A stretch of DNA of 64,000 nt from Bacillus sp. 103mf (GCF_900116295.1 NZ_FPAF01000002.1:226592-290591); one strand, 5' to 3'. Shown: positions 8,629 to 19,251, counted from the stretch's first letter. Notes: generated by a model not told the origin, from the sequence alone. Numbers and translations are program-made.

Positions 8629-8788
8629 TAAACCACCCCGCTACTGTTGACCAAGATTTTTTCGAACCCGTTTTCACCATATCCTTAATACTACCATCTT
8701 CAACATCTAAATCAACATCCCATTTCACACCTTCTGTAAAAACAGCAAGTCCAGCTGCTACAACAGTAGTTGCTCCTTCTTTCATCAA
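8600..8788 (-). pseudogene. C-terminal remnant of a larger protein
   Basis: A 62-codon frame that can start only at a TTG at 8788 with no convincing ribosome binding site. The frame is open for nine further codons upstream to a double stop. The product has a hydrophobic EGATTVVAAGLAVFTEG segment, an acidic stretch and a WSTVAGWF ending. This looks like the tail of a longer secreted or toxin-like protein whose upstream part has been lost, but it could be a real small gene using TTG. Confidence 0.45.
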
Positions 8789-8851
8789 ATTTTCAGACAG
8801 AAACAGGTTTTATTAAATAGGCTTCTTAACAACTATATAATGTGCTTTTAT

Positions 8852-9154
8852 TTAAAGCATCATTTTTTCCGCTATTTCAACAGAAGGTTTTATTGTTGAA
8901 TTGGGGAATTTTTTTACTAAACGTTTCAAACAGGCCACATACTCTTTATTTTTCGTACCACAATTTATATCTTCAAATACTTCGCTAATCCATTCTATTT
9001 CTTCTTCTGAAGCACTATCGAGGAACTTAATCGTACATTCAATATCTTTACTTAATAGTTTTGCAAGTTCTTCCCAATGTTTTTCAATTAAAAAGCTATT
9101 TTCAAGATGAACTGTTTTGCGTTCTTCTATAATTTGTCTTACTTTTTTCTTCAA
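8852..9154 (-). CDS. Small helical protein, candidate immunity protein
   Basis: A 100-residue acidic helical protein starting MKKKVRQIIEERKTVHLEN. The middle (IECTIKFLDSASEEEIEWISEVFEDI) resembles small bacterial immunity proteins found after polymorphic toxins. It is the most upstream intact gene of the minus-strand cluster, where a toxin gene would normally precede it; none is present. The start ATG lacks a strong ribosome binding site in the bases I examined. Confidence 0.6.
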   Translation of the reverse strand: MKKKVRQIIEERKTVHLENSFLIEKHWEELAKLLSKDIECTIKFLDSASEEEIEWISEVFEDINCGTKNKEYVACLKRLVKKFPNSTIKPSVEIAEKMML

Positions 9155-9184
9155 CTAACTCATCCTTATTTAAACAACAAAAGA

Positions 9185-9259
9185 TTATAAAAAACCAATT
9201 CTCATCTTATGTTGTTCTAGTAAATATTCTAATCTTTTCTTTCTTTGATTGACTTTCAT
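9185..9259 (-). CDS. 24-residue mini-ORF
   Basis: A short frame MKVNQRKKRLEYLLEQHKMR ending IGFL, with GGAG six bases before its ATG, directly upstream of the immunity-like gene. It may be a leader peptide or the N-terminal relic of a decayed gene, since other short remnants surround it. Coding status is uncertain. Confidence 0.3.
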   Translation of the reverse strand: MKVNQRKKRLEYLLEQHKMRIGFL

Positions 9260-9752
9260 GGTATATCTCCATACTTTGTAATTGTTTTATAACCACTGCT
9301 TCTTTCAACGAATTCTATCATTAAGACTCACTCTACTAAACTACCTCGTCAGTTGCAGAAATAACACCAAATAGGGGATTGCTATTAAATAGAGATTACA
9401 TATCTTTATTGATTGCAATTAATAAGAAACATTTATTATTACATTTAAAATAGCCTCTTAAGCTGAATATACTTCTGTTTAAGAAGTTAAAAAAATTATA
9501 TTATAGTAAATATTCATTACACTTTTTCGTATTTTCCTTGCATCATCAATACAACTAACTTTAACTCACTTTTATTATGGAAAATAGTTGCTGATTTAAG
9601 CTATACACAAGAATTCGTTCATTTGAAAGAGAAGGTACTAAAATCTAATTGATAACCCACGTTGCTTTTACAAACTCATTGAAATTTATTTTAGTAACAC
9701 GGCATAAGTATAACGCATAATATGCTCTAAATTTTAAATCTGGAGGATATTT
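9260..9752. other. Gap with no recognisable gene
   Basis: Very AT-rich, with short interrupted frames only (for example a 21-codon frame MIEFVERSSGYKTITKYGDI just before the mini-ORF). It probably holds decayed sequence from the T7SS-like cluster plus the promoter of the gene starting at 9753. Confidence 0.5.
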
Positions 9753-10142
9753 ATGAATTATCAACCAAATCAATTATTTCAACTAAACGCACCTTCCCGA
9801 GATTACCCGTATGCAGATGTTCCACAAGGGGATTATGAAGGGACTCTTATTATAGACGATTTAATCCCAATTCGTGCACTTTTTTGGATATACGGCACCA
9901 ATCCGGGAGGGGATATAGGGGGTACCGCTATCAGAGACAGTCAGCTTAATTATCAAACAGGAGACATTAGTTTTACATTACCAGGCTTTTCGCACCCCCT
10001 GTATCTCATTCCAAATAAGTTCTTTAGTGGGAGATTCATTTTTAAAAGACCGATCATACCACTTCAAGCCTACGGAGAATATTTCACGGTGTTAGGTCAA
10101 AAAGGAATATGGAATCTTACTCTTAACACTAAATTACATTGA
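9753..10142 (+). CDS. Protein of unknown function, 129 residues
   Basis: Starts at an ATG after a good GGAGGA site. The sequence is predicted to be largely beta-strand: YEGTLIIDDLIPIRALFWI, GDISFTLPGFSHPLYLIP and FFSGRFIFKRPI alternate hydrophobic and polar residues, with no signal peptide or membrane segment. I do not recognise a family. It is followed closely by a 43-codon frame and may form a short transcript with it. Confidence 0.7.
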   Translation: MNYQPNQLFQLNAPSRDYPYADVPQGDYEGTLIIDDLIPIRALFWIYGTNPGGDIGGTAIRDSQLNYQTGDISFTLPGFSHPLYLIPNKFFSGRFIFKRPIIPLQAYGEYFTVLGQKGIWNLTLNTKLH

Positions 10143-10195
10143 GAGACACTATATGAAAGAGAATGGAAATGTACTTAAATATTAAGGGGCAAACT

Positions 10196-10327
10196 ATGAT
10201 CGTTGAAACAAGATGGGAATTTGATGCTGAGAAGTTCGCTTTAACGCTATTGGGGATAATAAACAAGAATCTCTATAAAGTTATGCCCCATTCAACAAAA
10301 GATATTAAAAAAGATGAAGGTGGATAA
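10196..10327 (+). CDS. Possible small protein, 43 residues
   Basis: Frame MIVETRWEFDAEKFALTLLG continuing to KKDEGG, starting 54 bases after the preceding gene. AAGGGG lies about five bases before the ATG. The composition is protein-like (amphipathic helix), but no family is recognised and it may be the relic of a longer gene. Confidence 0.35.
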   Translation: MIVETRWEFDAEKFALTLLGIINKNLYKVMPHSTKDIKKDEGG

Positions 10328-10468
10328 ACCCAGTAACACCAGGGTATGAACGCCTTTTTATTTTGTTTTTAAAAGTAAATCTTTTAAAATATACGGATTC
10401 ATTCATATGAACTGACAAAAGCCGAACCTTATTTCTTCATTTCTACATGTTATTTATGAGATTATTTT

Positions 10469-10645
10469 CTATATGTATCCATTTTGATTTTTCGACATAT
10501 AGATTGCTGCTATGCGGAAAAAAGAACTCTCTACTCGCTTTCTCCCTTTGTTTGATGGCCGCTTCTATGCATGTCCAGATGCTCTCTCCCACCTAAAAAG
10601 GATGGTTTTATGTCGTTTTTGCAATTCGGATTTGTATAGTATCGG
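10469..10645 (+). repeat. Dispersed bcr-like repeat, copy B
   Basis: Contains ATCCATTTTGATTTTTCGAC, GCTGCTATGCGGA, CTACTCGCTTTCTCCCTTTG, CCGCTTCTATGCATG and GGTTTTATGTCG in the family order. About 25 bases of the central GTGGCAGGAAAAGGCCCTGA segment are deleted relative to other copies. Confidence 0.75.
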
Positions 10646-10924
10646 TCCATAATGTGTAACTTTTGGTTCGTATTCCACCTTCTAACTAAATAACGCGGAT
10701 ACTGAATTAAAATAGTAGCAATAACTTGTTAGCAAGAATATATAAAATATAGTAGAAGATAATTTTTTATATCTTTATATCATTTCTATCATTCTACTTA
10801 CATCTATCAATCATATTTTCCTCTTCTATTACTTTTCATCTTTTAGTTAACAAAAATTTAACGAAAAATTCACAAATTCGCCATTTTCTCTATTATACTT
10901 TGTTATATTGTTGTATAATATTTT

Positions 10925-10938
10925 TGAAAGCGCTTATT
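10925..10938 (+). promoter_or_regulatory. cre-like site (CcpA) upstream of odhA
   Basis: TGAAAGCGCTTATT matches the catabolite-responsive consensus TGWAANCGNTNWCA at 12 of 14 positions. odhAB is CcpA-repressed in B. subtilis, so the location about 300 bases before the start codon is sensible. Confidence 0.55.
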
Positions 10939-11241
10939 ATTTTAATATACATAATTTGGAACGTTACCACTTGAATATTCGCAAATTTTCAACTATTTTT
11001 AACCTATTTTTTCTATTACTATTTTATCCCTAGGTTTAATTTACCATACTATATTTAGTATTTTACTGTAAAAATTCCTTGATAATACGAAGAAATCCGC
11101 TGGGTGATAAGTAATTGTGAATGTTTTTTTACAAAACAGATAAGTAATAACGTTTTGTATTATGTAAATTATCGTAATAACATAAGAGTATAAAATGAAT
11201 TGCACTCGTTACTGGTTCTAACGAGTAGGAGGTTTTGTCAA

Positions 11242-14097
11242 ATGACGAGGAAGAATACAAATACAAACAGCCCTTGGGCTAAGTTCCATGGTCCTAACCT
11301 TGGCTATGTCATTGAACAGTACGATCGTTATGTAGCCGGGGAAGGTTCTGTTGATCCAGAGTTAGAAGAGCTTTTTGCAAGATGGGGTGCTCCTCCTTTT
11401 TATGCAGATTTTACAGAGGAGACTACTAGCGGCTCTCATTTTTCTTCTCAAAACAATACAGATATAGAAAAAGTTCTAAAAGCTGCAAAGGTTTTAGAAA
11501 ATATCCGTTCATATGGTCACCTTTCTGCACATATTAATCCGCTGGAAGAAAAAGTGGATGGGCAGTTTTCTTTAGAGGGACTAAGTGAACATGATTTGAA
11601 AGCGATTTCAGCAAAAATGGTTTGGGCAGATGCACCTGCGGATGTTCAAACAGCGTTTGATGCTGTTAATAGATTAAAAGATGTTTATTCAAAATCTTTA
11701 GCTTATGAGTTCGCTCATGTTCAAGATAGTGAAGAACGTGCATGGTTACAACAAATGGTGGAATCATCTTCCTTGTATCATCCACTATCAAACGAGAAAC
11801 GAATTGCTGTTTTAAAACGATTGACAGCGGTCGAAGGTTTCGAACAATTTTTGCATAAGACATTTGTTGGTCAAAAACGCTTTTCTATCGAAGGCGTTGA
11901 TATGCTAGTTCCTATGCTTGATGAAATGATTTCTGAAGGCGCTAAGGGCGGCGTAAAAGATATTATGATCGGGATGGCTCACCGCGGACGTCTTAGCGTA
12001 CTTGCTCATACATTAGAAAAACCATATAGTCACATGTTTACTGAATTTAAACATTCAGCACCGATGCAGGGCACTGATAAGAACAATATCGGCTGGACTG
12101 GCGATGTGAAGTATCACTTAGGTAAAGAGCAATTGGTTGGATCTGAAGACGCTCTTACACGAGTTACTTTAGCAAATAACCCAAGTCACCTTGAATTTGT
12201 AGATCCAGTTGTAGAAGGATTTGCACGTGCTGCTCAGGAAAATCGCGAACAAGCAGGTTATCCAAAGCAAGATGTTTCTAAATCTTTCGCAATTTTAGTA
12301 CACGGTGATGCAGCGTTCCCTGGTCAAGGTATTGTACCTGAGACGCTGAACTTAAGCAGACTGAAAGGTTATCAAACAGGCGGAACGATTCATGTTATCG
12401 CTAATAACGCGGTCGGATTCACAACTGATAGTTATGATTCTCGTTCTACAAGATATTCAAGTGACCTTGCGAAAGGCTTTGATATTCCGATTGTACACGT
12501 AAATGCTGATGATCCTGAAGCTTGTCTGATTGCAGCTACTCTTGCTTTCCAATACCGCACGCTGTTCAAAAAGGATTTCCTAATTGACTTAATCGGATAT
12601 CGCCGCTTCGGTCATAACGAAATGGATGATCCAGCAGTTACACAACCGAAAGTATACAAAAAGGTTAGCAAGCATCCTACTGTAAGAGCTTTATATGCTG
12701 AAGAGTTACAGGCGAAAGGCATTTTAAATGCTGAAGAAGTAGAAACAATTACGCAATTTATACAAGAGCATTTGAAAGCTGAATATAATCAAGTTTCTTC
12801 AGATAAAAAAGAAGTAACTGCTAATGTTGAAGTTCCAGAAGTAGTTGCAAATGGAATTCCAAAAATGATGACAGGTGTTCCATTAGAAACACTTGAAGAA
12901 TTAAATACGAGTCTTCTGCAGTGGCCAGAAGGTTTTAACGTATATCCAAAATTAAAGAAAATCCTTGAACGTCGTGAGAGCGCATTTAAAGATGGCGGTA
13001 AACTAGAATGGGCAAATGCCGAAGCGTTAGCGTTTGCTTCGATTTTACAAGACGGTACGCCAATTCGTCTGACAGGACAGGATTCAGAGCGCGGTACATT
13101 CGCACAGCGCCATGTTGTATTACATGATACAGAAACAAACGAAACGTATTCGCCAATGCATCGCTTGCCACAAGCGCGCGCTTCTTTCGCGGTTCATAAT
13201 AGTCCGCTTTCTGAAGCTGCTGTTGTAGGGTTTGAGTATGGCTATAACGTATTTTCTCCTGAAACATTGACAATGTGGGAAGCACAATACGGAGACTTCT
13301 CTAATACAGCGCAAGCATTATTTGATCAATTCGTTTCAGCAGGAAGAGCAAAATGGGGTCAAAAATCCGGACTTGTTTTACTCCTTCCTCACGGTTATGA
13401 AGGGCAAGGTCCTGAGCATTCCAGCGCTCGTCCAGAACGTTTCTTACAGCTTGCTGCAGAGAATAACTGGACAGTTGCCAACTTAACAAGTGCAGCGCAA
13501 TATTTCCATATCCTGCGCCGCCAAGCAGCAAGTCTTGGAACTGATTATGTAAGACCATTAGTAATTATGACGCCAAAGAGCTTGTTACGTCATCCACTTA
13601 CATCTTCACCTGCTTCTGAGTTAAGTGAAGGTAGCTTCCAAACAGTTGTAGAGCAATCGAACCTTGGAACAGAAACAAGTAAAGTGAAGCGTCTTGTGTT
13701 AACTACAGGTAAGATGGCAATCGATTTAGCAGTAGATGTTGAATCGAACAAGAAAGAACATACGCTAGATGAAGTGCATATCGTTCGCGTTGAACAGTTA
13801 TATCCATTCCCTACTGAGAAAGTCCAAGCGATCGCTGAGCGTTTTGAAAACTTGGAAGAAATTGTATGGGTACAGGAAGAACCAAGAAATATGGGCGCAT
13901 GGCATTATGTTGCACCAATTCTATTCGAACTCGCTTCTGACAAAGTAAAAGCGAACTACATTGGACGTCCGGACCGTTCAAGTCCATCAGGCGGCGATCC
14001 TCATGTTCATAGAAAAGAACAAGAATTGATTATTAATCAAACTCTTAATATCAATTTCAAGCTACAACAAGAACAAGAATTTGTTCACAATAAGTAA
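11242..14097 (+). CDS. odhA: 2-oxoglutarate dehydrogenase E1 component
   Basis: A 951-residue thiamine-diphosphate enzyme of the TCA cycle. It decarboxylates 2-oxoglutarate and passes the succinyl group to the lipoyl domain of E2 (OdhB, next gene). Visible signatures include the substrate-site [13 protein letters not shown], the ThDP-binding GDAAFPGQG and [14 protein letters not shown], and the C-terminal pyrimidine-binding [20 protein letters not shown]. The start ATG at 11242 has an AGGAGG site ten bases upstream; a longer frame from 11200 lacks one. A long upstream region with a cre-like site suggests carbon catabolite control. Length is normal for the family. Confidence 0.97.
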   Translation: MTRKNTNTNSPWAKFHGPNLGYVIEQYDRYVAGEGSVDPELEELFARWGAPPFYADFTEETTSGSHFSSQNNTDIEKVLKAAKVLENIRSYGHLSAHINPLEEKVDGQFSLEGLSEHDLKAISAKMVWADAPADVQTAFDAVNRLKDVYSKSLAYEFAHVQDSEERAWLQQMVESSSLYHPLSNEKRIAVLKRLTAVEGFEQFLHKTFVGQKRFSIEGVDMLVPMLDEMISEGAKGGVKDIMIGMAHRGRLSVLAHTLEKPYSHMFTEFKHSAPMQGTDKNNIGWTGDVKYHLGKEQLVGSEDALTRVTLANNPSHLEFVDPVVEGFARAAQENREQAGYPKQDVSKSFAILVHGDAAFPGQGIVPETLNLSRLKGYQTGGTIHVIANNAVGFTTDSYDSRSTRYSSDLAKGFDIPIVHVNADDPEACLIAATLAFQYRTLFKKDFLIDLIGYRRFGHNEMDDPAVTQPKVYKKVSKHPTVRALYAEELQAKGILNAEEVETITQFIQEHLKAEYNQVSSDKKEVTANVEVPEVVANGIPKMMTGVPLETLEELNTSLLQWPEGFNVYPKLKKILERRESAFKDGGKLEWANAEALAFASILQDGTPIRLTGQDSERGTFAQRHVVLHDTETNETYSPMHRLPQARASFAVHNSPLSEAAVVGFEYGYNVFSPETLTMWEAQYGDFSNTAQALFDQFVSAGRAKWGQKSGLVLLLPHGYEGQGPEHSSARPERFLQLAAENNWTVANLTSAAQYFHILRRQAASLGTDYVRPLVIMTPKSLLRHPLTSSPASELSEGSFQTVVEQSNLGTETSKVKRLVLTTGKMAIDLAVDVESNKKEHTLDEVHIVRVEQLYPFPTEKVQAIAERFENLEEIVWVQEEPRNMGAWHYVAPILFELASDKVKANYIGRPDRSSPSGGDPHVHRKEQELIINQTLNINFKLQQEQEFVHNK

Positions 14098-14112
14098 TAC
14101 TGTTAACTTCCT

Positions 14113-14137
14113 GTGAATGGGGGTCTCCCCCATTCAC
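14113..14137. repeat. Perfect 11-bp hairpin between odhA and odhB
   Basis: Arms GTGAATGGGGG and CCCCCATTCAC around a 3-base loop, 15 bases after the odhA stop. There is no T-run, so it is more likely an mRNA stability or processing element than a terminator. Confidence 0.8.
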
Positions 14138-14206
14138 GGTTAGAGAAGATTATTTATATAACCATATTAAATCAATTGTTAGGCAAAATAGGGGAGGACA
14201 TTTAAA

Positions 14207-15457
14207 ATGATCGAAATTAAAGTACCTGAGCTTGCAGAATCTATTACAGAAGGAACTATTTCACAATGGCTGATCAACGTAGGCGACAAAGTTGAGAAAG
14301 GCGCAAGCATTGTTGAGCTTGAAACAGATAAAGTCAATGTAGAAATCATTGCAGAAGATTCAGGTATTGTATCACAATTACTAGGAGAACCTGGAGATAC
14401 AGTTGAAATTGGCGATGTTATCGCAGTTTTAGATGCAAATGCAGCGGCAGCAGTAAGTACACCTGCTCCAGAAGAGCCAAAACAAGAAGTTACTGAAGCA
14501 CCAAAAGCTGAGGCTCCAAGTGCGGCGCCAAACAAAGCACCGATGCAAGGTCTTCCAAATACAGATCGTCCTATCGCATCACCTGCTGCTAGAAAAATGG
14601 CACGTGAATTAGGAATCGACTTAAACGAAGTACGCAGCACTGATCCACTTGGCCGCGTTAGACCGCATGACGTACAAGCACATGCCGCTGCGCCAAAAGC
14701 AGAGCCAAAACAAGAAAAACAAAGTCCAAAACCAGCTGCAAAAACTGAGTTTGAAAAACCAGTTGAGCGCGTAAAAATGTCCCGCCGCCGTCAAACAATT
14801 GCAAATCGTCTTGTAGAAGTTCAGCAAACGGCTGCAATGTTAACAACATTTAACGAAGTTGATATGACAGCTATCATGGAGTTACGTAAAGAACGTAAAG
14901 ATGCGTTTGAAAAGAAACATGATGTTCGTCTTGGCTTCATGTCATTCTTCACAAAAGCAGTTGTAGCAGCATTAAAACAATTCCCATTATTAAATGCTGA
15001 AATTCAAGGTGATGAGCTTATCCTTAAGAAATTCTACGATATCGGCATTGCTGTTTCAGCTCCAGAAGGCTTAGTTGTTCCTGTTGTACGCGATGCAAAT
15101 AAAATGAATTTTGCTGAAATCGAAAGAGAAATCAGTGAGCTTGGTAAAAAAGCTCGTGACAACAAACTTACATTAAAAGAACTACAAGGCGGAACATTCA
15201 CAATTACAAACGGAGGCGTATTCGGTTCATTAATGTCAACGCCAATCCTGAATGGACCACAAGTAGGTATCCTTGGTATGCATAAAATCCAAGTACGCCC
15301 TGTTGCAATCGATGCAGAGCGTATGGAAAACCGTCCAATGATGTACATTGCCCTTTCTTACGATCACCGCATTGTAGATGGAAAAGAGGCTGTTAGCTTC
15401 CTTGTTGCGGTTAAAGAAATGCTTGAAGATCCAAAATCATTATTATTAGAAGGTTGA
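14207..15457 (+). CDS. odhB: Dihydrolipoyl succinyltransferase, E2 of 2-oxoglutarate dehydrogenase
   Basis: A 416-residue protein with three parts: a lipoyl domain (residues 1-77, with the lipoylated Lys in ETDKVNVEI), a linker rich in Ala/Pro/Glu/Lys, a peripheral subunit-binding domain (about 122-160, [18 protein letters not shown]), and the catalytic domain (about 188-416) with the active-site [12 protein letters not shown]. It transfers succinyl from E1 to CoA. The gene lies 109 bases after odhA with GGGGAGGA before the ATG; E3 is encoded elsewhere, as in other bacilli. A terminator follows. Confidence 0.97.
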   Translation: MIEIKVPELAESITEGTISQWLINVGDKVEKGASIVELETDKVNVEIIAEDSGIVSQLLGEPGDTVEIGDVIAVLDANAAAAVSTPAPEEPKQEVTEAPKAEAPSAAPNKAPMQGLPNTDRPIASPAARKMARELGIDLNEVRSTDPLGRVRPHDVQAHAAAPKAEPKQEKQSPKPAAKTEFEKPVERVKMSRRRQTIANRLVEVQQTAAMLTTFNEVDMTAIMELRKERKDAFEKKHDVRLGFMSFFTKAVVAALKQFPLLNAEIQGDELILKKFYDIGIAVSAPEGLVVPVVRDANKMNFAEIEREISELGKKARDNKLTLKELQGGTFTITNGGVFGSLMSTPILNGPQVGILGMHKIQVRPVAIDAERMENRPMMYIALSYDHRIVDGKEAVSFLVAVKEMLEDPKSLLLEG

Positions 15458-15475
15458 TCCTTTTATAAATTGAAG

Positions 15476-15505
15476 AGCCCTCTTGCAAATGCAAGAGGGT
15501 TTTCT
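15476..15505 (+). terminator. Terminator of odhAB
   Basis: 9-bp arms CCCTCTTGC/GCAAGAGGG, loop of 4, followed by TTTTC. Confidence 0.9.
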
Positions 15506-15601
15506 TCATTTCTATTTCCATAACAAAAATAATGGTAGACTGATGCTAAGGAATTCATGTAATCTACTATTTATAAAATCACATATAGATAAGGTGACAA
15601 A

Positions 15602-16432
15602 ATGGAATTAGGAAACTTCTTTTTTACTATGCTTATTACAACCTTTATACAGTTAGCTTCATTAGTAGGATATATTATCTTAGTTGGATTTGTATTAGGA
15701 TATTTAGAAAATCATTCGCGAACATATTGGACAAGAGCTTTCGGAAGAAATGGCTTCCTCTTAACCTCATGGATTGGAACACCCATTCACGAATTTGGGC
15801 ATGCATTTATGTGCGTCTTATTCGGGCATAAAATTGTGGGTATTCAGTGGTTTCCAACGAATACAAGTAACGGGTATTTAGGATATGTGCAACACGAATA
15901 CAACCCTAAAAGTATATATCAAAAAATAGGTAATTTTTTCATCGGTGTTGCCCCTATTTTTTCAGGAATTGCCGCATTAGTTAGCTTAATGTATTGTCTT
16001 ATCCCCCACTCATACTCAGTATTTATGAATGGTGTTGAAACAAATATTCAGCCCGGCGGCGCTATGAATGATATGATCAAACACACTGTTTTATCTTCAA
16101 TCCTATTATTGAAAAGCATTTTTACGATTAGCAATCTATTAAATCCTTATTTTTGGCTCTTTCTGATTCTAGCAATTTGCATCTCTACGCATATTGCCTT
16201 AAGTAAGCCTGACATACAAGGTGCATTAGATGGACTGATTACGATCTTCTTATTCCTATTTCTCTTCAACGTTATAGGAGGCATTCTTCATTTTGATAGT
16301 CATGCAATGATCGCAAATATAGCGAAGTATAATGCTTACTTACTGGCTTTTTCTAGCATTGCTATTTTATTTTCTTGCATCACGCTTGCCATCAGCTATA
16401 TTCTTTATCAGATAAAACGTAAATACATCTAG
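15602..16432 (+). CDS. M50-like membrane protein with an HEFGH motif
   Basis: A 276-residue protein with about seven membrane segments. PIHEFGHAFMCVLFGHKIVGI (residues 61-81) carries HExxH, the zinc-binding and catalytic motif of M50 intramembrane metalloproteases. A possible third ligand could lie in the later NPYFW or DIQGALDGL regions. It may be a site-2-protease relative or a non-proteolytic homologue. A GGTGAC site precedes the ATG. It follows odhAB but has its own upstream region after that terminator. Confidence 0.75.
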   Translation: MELGNFFFTMLITTFIQLASLVGYIILVGFVLGYLENHSRTYWTRAFGRNGFLLTSWIGTPIHEFGHAFMCVLFGHKIVGIQWFPTNTSNGYLGYVQHEYNPKSIYQKIGNFFIGVAPIFSGIAALVSLMYCLIPHSYSVFMNGVETNIQPGGAMNDMIKHTVLSSILLLKSIFTISNLLNPYFWLFLILAICISTHIALSKPDIQGALDGLITIFLFLFLFNVIGGILHFDSHAMIANIAKYNAYLLAFSSIAILFSCITLAISYILYQIKRKYI

Positions 16433-16995
16433 AGATTCACACACTTCTCTGCATCTATCTGGATGTACTCTAATTGTTTTTTTATTGCCCCAGGATAGCG
16501 TTTTTATGACTTGAGCAGACGGTGGCACCCATAAGTATATTTGTCAAAATAAAAATTTCACAACAAATATAGTACGTGAAATTTTTATGTGCTTTATAAA
16601 ACAAACCCTCTAAATGAGGGTTTGCTCCTCTACATATTGATGTTACAGGAACGGTGATTAAGGGAACTACAATTTTTATATTATCATATAAATGATGATT
16701 ATCATGTTGAGAAATAAAAATGTCATGTTGTTGAGAAGAAAATAGGATTTAACCATTTTTTCTTACAAGAATGCTAGTAGTATATTTGCGTTACTATTCA
16801 TTTTCTTCGTATAGAACAAGGCTCTTTTTTACAAAAAAAAACAATTGAGTGAGTATTTTTATACTTTAGCTAATCTTTTCTCAAAATAAACAACAGTAAA
16901 GTTAGTTATTGGAGTAGTATGAGGATTTTGCGGATTTACAAAGTTACAGGTACAATGCTTAATATGTTAGCATTCATCGTTAATGAAGTCCTCTC
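16433..16995. other. Intergenic region with two hairpins and a palindrome
   Basis: No gene seen. Two terminator-type hairpins: AAAAATTTCAC/GTGAAATTTTT (16551-16561, 16576-16586) and AAACCCTC/GAGGGTTT (16603-16610, 16616-16623), probably ending the M50-like gene. Near 16690 is ATGATGATTATCAT, a partial match to a Fur-box half-site arrangement. Confidence 0.6.
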
Positions 16996-18093
16996 CTATA
17001 GACCGCAGTAATTACAGCGCCCCTTCCTTTTGTAATAATAGAAAATTGTAGCCACTCCCAACGCGATTCCCCAAATTGGAAATAACAAGAGAGGCGTTGA
17101 TGCTCCCCAGTTCTGAAAATCACTGCTAAAAGAGAAATTAAGGACGATCTGAATACCAGCGGCGATTAACATTATGGAGACAAATCCAGCAGGAACGATG
17201 GCTAGAGCAGGATGTACGCGCTTCCCAGCCAAAAACGGAATCCAACGAGGAAAGATTTCTCCCCACGGCTTTATAAGTCCGCGAGTAAGAAAGGCTCCAC
17301 TAATCGATACCAAAGCTAGACCCGCCCCGGCCCATACAGCCCCTGACTCTTGAAGACTTTGAAATAATTCCTTTGTAATCCCTAGAGGTATTCCAAACAG
17401 CCATGCAATACGGGTAATATCGTAATAAGCAGGGGCAAAGATCGCAACATAGGTTACTAACCTTCCCCAGCGCGCCATAGAATTTGAAGCCATCCAACGT
17501 CTGGTGCCGTTTTTATGCCCACAATATCTGCAAGCATCTCTGGATTGGCGTTGAAATGACAAGGTCGTCGCTGCCCATAGCACTCCTCCTACAAGACAAA
17601 TAAATTGGTTTACCACCGGCCATGTGATGTGATCGAAATAATGTAACGATAGCCCGAAAAGAGCCCCAATCAAGCAAATAGGAGCATAGGCTACTAACAT
17701 AATTGGACGGGTATCCGTGATTATAAAGCAAAGAATCATCGCGACGCTCCAAGCATAAAAAATGAGAATCGTTCGGATAAAACCACGCACTTTGAACTTG
17801 AACATAAAAAGCACTACCACACCAAAAAAACAAAGAATAGCAATGACTGGCCCTGCATCATTAACTGTAACATGTCTAAAAACTGAATTTAACGCATTCG
17901 GATCGTTCATCAAACCTAATGGAAAACCTAAGCCTCCAAGCGACCAATACACCCCCAACGTACCATAAATAAGCGTCCAAATGATTGCTGCATATCGAAC
18001 CCATTCTGGCCACCGCTTCCACCAGCGAAACAATGCAGGTTTCGCTCCGGTCACCTTGGAATGAGAAGCAGTATTCAAATTTACAGGATCCAT
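16996..18093 (-). CDS. Membrane protein with two CxYCG motifs
   Basis: A 365-residue protein with nine or ten hydrophobic segments. No family recognised. Two Cys pairs stand out: CRYCG in a cytoplasmic-looking basic loop (about residue 190) and CNYCG at the extreme C-terminus; together they could bind one metal ion or redox-pair. It lies 84 bases downstream of the histidine kinase gene on the same strand, so it may be the target of that two-component system. The start is set at the ATG at 18093 because the GTG alternatives lie too near AAGGAG. GC content is visibly higher than the flanks. Confidence 0.75.
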   Translation of the reverse strand: MDPVNLNTASHSKVTGAKPALFRWWKRWPEWVRYAAIIWTLIYGTLGVYWSLGGLGFPLGLMNDPNALNSVFRHVTVNDAGPVIAILCFFGVVVLFMFKFKVRGFIRTILIFYAWSVAMILCFIITDTRPIMLVAYAPICLIGALFGLSLHYFDHITWPVVNQFICLVGGVLWAATTLSFQRQSRDACRYCGHKNGTRRWMASNSMARWGRLVTYVAIFAPAYYDITRIAWLFGIPLGITKELFQSLQESGAVWAGAGLALVSISGAFLTRGLIKPWGEIFPRWIPFLAGKRVHPALAIVPAGFVSIMLIAAGIQIVLNFSFSSDFQNWGASTPLLLFPIWGIALGVATIFYYYKRKGRCNYCGL

Positions 18094-18176
18094 GAAGATC
18101 ACCACTCCTTATATGATATTTCTTTTAGTATATGGTACGTTCGTAAACAGGAGGTAAACAGACGATGAATTTCACC

Positions 18177-19247
18177 CTAAATTTGCGCCAATAACAATCT
18201 AATCGACAGAGAAGTCCCTTCGTTCGGCTTACTGACGACGATTAATTTTCCACCATGAGCCTCAATTAGTTGCCTCGCAATGGACAATCCCAAACCCGAG
18301 CGTTCGGAGGGCATTATTACTACATCACTTTTAACAAACGACTCACTAAATCCAATCCCGTTATCTTTAATCTGGATTTCCGCCATCTGGTCATACAGCT
18401 GCGAAATATAAATCGCAATCTCGGTGCCTTCTGGATTATGAACGACGGCATTGACAAGTAAATTACGGATAGCGCGTGTCAACAGCTTTGGATCGCAAGT
18501 TACAAAAATTTGTTCTGGCTCCGAATCCATCATGAACAGATGACCGGTCGCCCAAGGTGCACTACTGACATCCGCCATTGCTCTGCGTACGAGTTCAACG
18601 ATATCCACTTCCTCGACCTTTAGAGGAATCTGGCCCTGAATCGTTTCATTAAGATCCTGCACCATTTCTTTCAGGTGAGCCGCTTTCTGTTGAATGATAG
18701 ACAAGAATTCCCTCTGTTCCGTTTCACTCCATTGATACTCCGTATTTATCAGCATGGTGGAATAACAGGATATGTAGGTTAATGGTGTTTTTAAATCATG
18801 CGATATCCCTCGGATCCATTCTTGTTTCGCTTGTTCCGACTCCCGCAACTCTTTTTCGTTTTTTTGGAGTGTGCTCCCAAGCATCCGTAAATGCTCGAAT
18901 ACTTCCTTATAGACTGCATATGGAAATTTCAACGTTCCGCTTTTGAGAGAGTGGATCTCATCCCAGCGCATAGGAAAATCATATTGACCGTTTGCCAAAC
19001 GTCTAATCCAAACAATAATGAAATAAATCGGCTTTCCAAGATACCACCCAATCAGAAGCAAGGTCAGAAGAAAAAGTAGGGCACACACCACCAATACATA
19101 AAGCGTAAAGATATCTGAACCGTTTCCATCCGTGATTGTTTGTGGCCAAAAAAGCCAAGCTGTCCCAATGACAATTATATGAATACAAACAAACAGAAAA
19201 AAGAAAGCCATTAGCAGTTGCAATGCTATACGAAGCATAAAGTTCAT
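18177..19247 (-). CDS. Sensor histidine kinase
   Basis: A 356-residue kinase with two membrane segments (about residues 5-30 and 46-70), a HAMP-like linker, the H-box GISHDLKTPLTYIS near residue 160, an N-box NLLVNAVVHNPEG, and G-boxes DNGIGF and SGLGLSIARQLIEAHGG. The extracytoplasmic loop is only about 15 residues, so it may sense membrane events rather than a soluble ligand, as in intramembrane-sensing kinases. The start at 19247 has GGGAGG upstream, five bases after the response regulator stop. Confidence 0.93.
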   Translation of the reverse strand: MNFMLRIALQLLMAFFFLFVCIHIIVIGTAWLFWPQTITDGNGSDIFTLYVLVVCALLFLLTLLLIGWYLGKPIYFIIVWIRRLANGQYDFPMRWDEIHSLKSGTLKFPYAVYKEVFEHLRMLGSTLQKNEKELRESEQAKQEWIRGISHDLKTPLTYISCYSTMLINTEYQWSETEQREFLSIIQQKAAHLKEMVQDLNETIQGQIPLKVEEVDIVELVRRAMADVSSAPWATGHLFMMDSEPEQIFVTCDPKLLTRAIRNLLVNAVVHNPEGTEIAIYISQLYDQMAEIQIKDNGIGFSESFVKSDVVIMPSERSGLGLSIARQLIEAHGGKLIVVSKPNEGTSLSIRLLLAQI

Positions 19248-19251
19248 TGCT

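Noticed and set aside
12986-13558. Antisense open frames inside odhA
   Set aside because: They lie opposite a well-conserved gene, have no ribosome binding sites, and their composition is that of reverse-complemented coding sequence.
16690-16706. Second Fur-box-like palindrome
   Set aside because: Three mismatches in 15 bases and no adjacent gene start; probably chance in AT-rich DNA.
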